Shown in pieces: positions 60,755-64,000 of a DNA stretch of 64,000 nucleotides (position 1 is the stretch's first letter; the number at the start of each line of letters is the position of its first letter). Both the position numbers and the translations under genes were made by a program. The stretch is taken from positions 124,001 through 188,000 of the forward strand of contig JAFEBH010000011.1 in the NCBI GenBank assembly GCA_018242765.1, written 5' to 3'. The DNA is from Nitrospira sp. Lineage in GTDB: Bacteria > Nitrospirota > Nitrospiria > Nitrospirales > Nitrospiraceae. The notes beneath the pieces were generated by a model. The model saw only the letters and a program-made list of their open reading frames with translations, ran no database searches and had not been told where the DNA came from.

Positions 60755-61150
60755 ACAGACACTCCTTGCAAAAAGGTGAGCGGTAAAAATGTGTGAGAGA
60801 CAAGCTCATACTGAGGGGGTATACCAGGGCCATGCTCGACGCTCTACTGATCGCAGCTAGTGCTTGCTACAGAAGTGATGAAAAACTATTCCCGGTGCCA
60901 CGAAGCAGGTTCCGAAAGGAGAAAATATTCCAGCCCCGAATGTTGCGGAATTTAATTGGATATCTGTTGGGCATCAATGGATCGTCAAGACGCTGGACAG
61001 GCTCAGTGCCAAGTAAACTCAGGCGTCGAAGAAACTGAGGAGGGATTGCTGTTGGAGCGGAGAGCAATTCAGGTTCAGCCTGAACCGACTCTCCGCTCCG
61101 TCCGCAGGAGGGAATCGGTCGGTTATCATAATACGACCGCGTTGCTAGAC
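60755..61150. other. 396-base gap between the two VPVPA paralogues
   Basis: No gene is supported. The 110 bases upstream of paralogue 1 resemble those upstream of paralogue 2, including CTTGCTACAGAAGTGATGAAA near 60862, so the duplication included the promoter. The terminator-like hairpin at 61054-61099 also lies here. Confidence 0.5.
61054..61099 (-). terminator. Nested hairpin after the second VPVPA paralogue
   Basis: Perfect 11-bp outer stem GGAGCGGAGAG (61054-61064) / CTCTCCGCTCC (61089-61099) enclosing a 6-bp stem GGTTCA / TGAACC (61072-61086). It lies 51 bases after the stop at 61151. It lacks a T-run. Confidence 0.5.
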
Positions 61151-61864
61151 CTAGGCCGACTGCCGTCGCTTGGCGAGTTCCACAAGACCGATCAGTCCGC
61201 TACCGAAGAGCCATATGGCAGCAGGGACCGGTACTGGTGAGGTTGTCAGTGTTGCTGTGAATGCGTGCGTGCCGGTCTGGCCGAGGGCGAATGAGGGGTT
61301 CCCTCCGTAGTTGAGGGTATAAAGACCAGGGGGCAACACCCATTGCCATGAAACGGCATCTGACCCTGTTCCGCTATTAGTCCCGTTAGGTCCTCCGGCA
61401 TTGGCCAGGTGATCGATATGCGAGAGATTCGTCGCCCAGCTGATGTTGCCCAGGTTGTTCCAGGTGTGATTCGCCGTGTCGGCGTTCACGTCTTCCACAC
61501 CGGAAAATACACTAAATGCGGGGAATAGGGACCCCGTAGCGCCTCGACTTAAAGTGAAACTGAAGAGCGTGGGGCCGCTTGTACCGGTGAGGTCCAAGAG
61601 GGTCCAGTCGGAGGTGTGGGTCCAGCCTTTCGCACTGGCTGGGTTTCCTGGTTCCGCCCAACTCTTGGCGCCGACTGAGCCGGTATAGGTGGCGGAGTCG
61701 CTGCTACCCATGGCCACTTCCCACTCATAGGTCAGTCCGGATTGATGACCGGCCGGATTCGGAGTTACCGTCGAGGCGTGAGACGGTACTGCTCCGGCAA
61801 GCCACAGTCCTATCGCGGCGAGGGTCAAACAAGAAGACCGCTTTCTCATAATCAGTGACTTCAT
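61151..61864 (-). CDS. Trp-rich exported protein with VPVPA sorting signal, paralogue 2
   Basis: A 237-residue protein highly similar to the 60038-60754 product. They share the signal peptide region, STVTPNPAGHQSGLTYEWEV, the Trp-rich body and IDHLANAGGPNGTNSGTG; the C-terminus is VPVPAAIWLFGSGLIGLVELAKRR. I chose the ATG at 61864 with AGGAG seven bases upstream; an upstream extension of 38 residues is not supported. It lies 200 bases downstream of the second di-haem gene. The function is unknown. Confidence 0.82.
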   Translation of the reverse strand: MKSLIMRKRSSCLTLAAIGLWLAGAVPSHASTVTPNPAGHQSGLTYEWEVAMGSSDSATYTGSVGAKSWAEPGNPASAKGWTHTSDWTLLDLTGTSGPTLFSFTLSRGATGSLFPAFSVFSGVEDVNADTANHTWNNLGNISWATNLSHIDHLANAGGPNGTNSGTGSDAVSWQWVLPPGLYTLNYGGNPSFALGQTGTHAFTATLTTSPVPVPAAIWLFGSGLIGLVELAKRRQSA

Positions 61865-62064
61865 ATAATCACTCCTTGCGTAGAGGTGATGGTTAAGCAA
61901 CTGGTGAGGGAAGGTCCCTCCTGATAGGAGTTGGTACCAGATCAACCCCGACTGATCTACCGATCCATTCCTGTGCATGCTACAGACGTGATGAAATCAT
62001 CTCGTCGAGATGACGAAGCGTTTCTTGCTGCGGTACGGTATGTGATCTACCAATTCGATATTCC

Positions 62065-64000
62065 TCAGTGCGCCCCGAAGACTCCTTCGAGGAATCCCGG
62101 AAGTGGTGGACCACCGGCTGCACCTGTCATTGGAATTTCCAGTAAGTCATCCTTCGCGAAGCCATCTTTACCGCGCTCGACTTGATGCTGATTCCCTACA
62201 TGGCCGTTGGGGACGAACAATTGCGGGTGATCGAACGGCGCTGCGGCGATCCGCACTCGCTCGTCTGTGAGAGTTTCAAGCCAGGCCACTACGGCATCAG
62301 CCTCGTCAGGATTCATGTTGGCGACCCCAAGCGGCTCGATCGGCGTACCATCTCGTTGCGTGATCGGTGCGACGTTTCCTCCGCGGCTGTAGAACAGTAC
62401 CGCCTCGCGCAGCGAATGGGTATCTCCGTTGTGAAAGTAGGGAGCAGTCAACGCGACGTTCCGCAGCGAGGGCACTTTGAACGCGCCTTCGAGGCCGAAT
62501 CCCTTTGTCACCGCCGCGCCGTCGAAGCTCGCCGGCGGCGAGTCGGGGAAGAGGCGCTTGCTGTGCGAGAGTGGGCCGAACGCATCGCTCGCGCCCACGC
62601 CCAAGTCATCCTCAGTGGGCCGTACACCGATATTGTTAAAACCCTTGTCGATGACGTTGCCGTCGCGGTTTCGCACCGGACCATTGGCGGCCAAGCCAAT
62701 GCGCCGGACCGAGGCGTCGGTGAGTTCGGCACTTTCATGACAGTTGCTGCAACGTAGATTATTGGGACCTCGAGTCCGGTCGTTGAACAAGTGGGCGCCG
62801 AAGAGCGCAAAGCGGGTAATGTGACTGGGATTGCTGTTGCTCCAAGGATTGAGCGCTGGATCGGACGCGTTTGGATGTTGGCGTCGGAAACGGTCCCAAG
62901 GCGTGTCATCGGAAACCAGCGTGGCCTCATACATCTGGACGGACAGCCCGAAGAAGAGCGCGAAGTTGTATTCAATCAACGTATATTCCTCGGTCGCTCG
63001 ATTTCTGTCGGGGCGATCGACGATCGACACGGTCCCGTCCTCGGCCACCTGAATGAATTGGCCGCTTTTCCAATACTTCTCCTGAAAGGTCTCACGGATC
63101 ATCTCGTTATACGATTTCACGCGGAGACCTCGCTCGGGGTATCGGCTGAGCGGCCCCAAGACGCTGTCTGATGGATCAACCAGTTGTTGTTGAAGTGGAT
63201 GCGAACCGTGGACGCGCTTGCCGAGTTGTCGGCTGCGCTTGCCTTTGCGAAGATCGCGCGCGATGTCTTGCGCGGTGCGTCCAGGGGAAGCCATCTCGAT
63301 CTCGCTCACGATCGGCCCCACCGCCTGCGACGCGAGACTGGAGTTCACCAGCGCCACCTGGACCTCGACGAGGGTACCGCCTATCGACGCCATCACACGG
63401 GCTTCCGGATCCCGGGCACCCAGAGGATTCACGCCGTTGAAGGTATTCTCGGCGCGGCCATCCCAGAATTGGCGGTGATAGAACACGGCGTTGATCACGG
63501 AAGGAGTGTTTCTCGGTTCGACTCGACGAGTTTTGAGTCGGCCGACCTGGTAACCCAGCAGGTCTGGGCCCCGGTCGAGATACGGGACGCCTTGGGAACT
63601 CACGACATCATTACTATCGGAACCTTGGTCAAGCGCGCCTCGCTGTCCGGCAATCACAAGGCGAGTGAGCGGGAACTCCGAGCCGGTCAGTTGGTAGTTC
63701 GGCCCGCCCACTCTGAAATTCAGGTCCTGCTGCGGCACATGTTTGAGGCCAGGTGAAAGCTGATTTTTCGAGCGCGGGTCCGCGCCGGCGCGAAAGTGGC
63801 AGCTGGCGCAGGCCTGAATCCCATCGCTTCCGATCTGCATGTCCCAGAAGAACGCCTTGCCTAAGGCGATCGCCGCCTGCCTATCCTTCACATACTCCGC
63901 CAGGTCCTGGTCGCTGGGACCGGGAATCGGCACCGTGCGCAGATCGCTCGGCAGATTCGCGAGGTCGCTCGCCGACGGTGGGTTCAGGACACGAGGAATC
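62065..64000 (-). CDS. Di-haem cytochrome c peroxidase/MauG-like protein 2, 5'-truncated by window end
   Basis: The frame is open to base 64000, so the start lies beyond the window. It is a paralogue of 57321-59195: [34 protein letters not shown], haem motif [44 protein letters not shown], second haem motif CSNCH, and [22 protein letters not shown]. The C-terminus ends LEGVFGAH. It has no VPLPA signal, so it is probably soluble or membrane-associated in the periplasm. The upstream start codon and signal peptide cannot be seen. Confidence 0.87.
   Translation of the reverse strand, partial: IPRVLNPPSASDLANLPSDLRTVPIPGPSDQDLAEYVKDRQAAIALGKAFFWDMQIGSDGIQACASCHFRAGADPRSKNQLSPGLKHVPQQDLNFRVGGPNYQLTGSEFPLTRLVIAGQRGALDQGSDSNDVVSSQGVPYLDRGPDLLGYQVGRLKTRRVEPRNTPSVINAVFYHRQFWDGRAENTFNGVNPLGARDPEARVMASIGGTLVEVQVALVNSSLASQAVGPIVSEIEMASPGRTAQDIARDLRKGKRSRQLGKRVHGSHPLQQQLVDPSDSVLGPLSRYPERGLRVKSYNEMIRETFQEKYWKSGQFIQVAEDGTVSIVDRPDRNRATEEYTLIEYNFALFFGLSVQMYEATLVSDDTPWDRFRRQHPNASDPALNPWSNSNPSHITRFALFGAHLFNDRTRGPNNLRCSNCHESAELTDASVRRIGLAANGPVRNRDGNVIDKGFNNIGVRPTEDDLGVGASDAFGPLSHSKRLFPDSPPASFDGAAVTKGFGLEGAFKVPSLRNVALTAPYFHNGDTHSLREAVLFYSRGGNVAPITQRDGTPIEPLGVANMNPDEADAVVAWLETLTDERVRIAAAPFDHPQLFVPNGHVGNQHQVERGKDGFAKDDLLEIPMTGAAGGPPLPGFLEGVFGAH

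Overview
The window looks like a chromosomal segment of a Nitrospira-type bacterium (phylum Nitrospirota). This is inferred from gene content: a nuo operon with a fused nuoCD, LuxI/LuxR signalling, many secreted proteins with VPLPA-type C-terminal sorting signals, and PAS-rich NarL-type sensor kinases. No rRNA, tRNA, CRISPR array or insertion sequence was seen.

Layout. (1) 1-8795 is a signalling region. It has a 5'-truncated hybrid histidine kinase, a UPF0114 membrane protein, a receiver protein with an orphan DHp-like domain, and two NarL-type regulator/kinase pairs. (2) 8851-11684 is a quorum-sensing module: an acyl-homoserine-lactone synthase (luxI type) and its LuxR receptor. The space between luxI and the divergent kinase/regulator pair holds three full copies and one partial copy of an exact 187-bp repeat. 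Each copy carries a 20-bp lux-box-like palindrome. A FadL-type porin is divergent from luxR. (3) 13268-19980 holds housekeeping and accessory genes: uvrC, a dapF homologue with serine at both catalytic cysteine positions, a VOC protein, a polysaccharide deacetylase coupled to an acetyltransferase, a site-2 protease and a BrkB-family protein. (4) 20018-36521 (minus strand) is a 13-gene complex I operon, nuoA-B-CD-E-F-G-H-I-J-K-L-M-N, preceded by a MidA/NDUFAF7-type methyltransferase. (5) 37246-39969 is secA.

(6) 40221-53203 (plus strand) is the most unusual part. Five small exported His-rich proteins share a CxWxC motif and a C-terminal R(G/A)PP motif. They are interleaved with three paralogous outer-membrane barrels whose mature ends start with a CGSVxC motif, two paralogous beta-propeller lipoproteins, a TlpA-type thioredoxin, an orphan TonB, an HTH protein, a TPR protein and a monohaem cytochrome c lipoprotein. 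Repeated GCAT motifs, a two-hairpin repeat and a leader with two competing hairpins lie between the genes. I read it as an undescribed envelope system, possibly for metal (copper?) handling; the function is inference.

(7) 53497-64000 (minus strand) is an exosortase-linked region: a TIGR03790-type protein, five proteins with VPLPA/VPVPA C-terminal signals, and two large di-haem MauG/cytochrome-c-peroxidase-like proteins, the second cut by the window end.

How the parts may work together: the lux boxes lie between luxI and a kinase/regulator operon, so cell density could control both. The FadL porin could help long-chain signals cross the outer membrane. The methyltransferase beside nuoA suggests a complex I maturation role. 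The di-haem enzymes are coupled to VPLPA proteins and may act on them.
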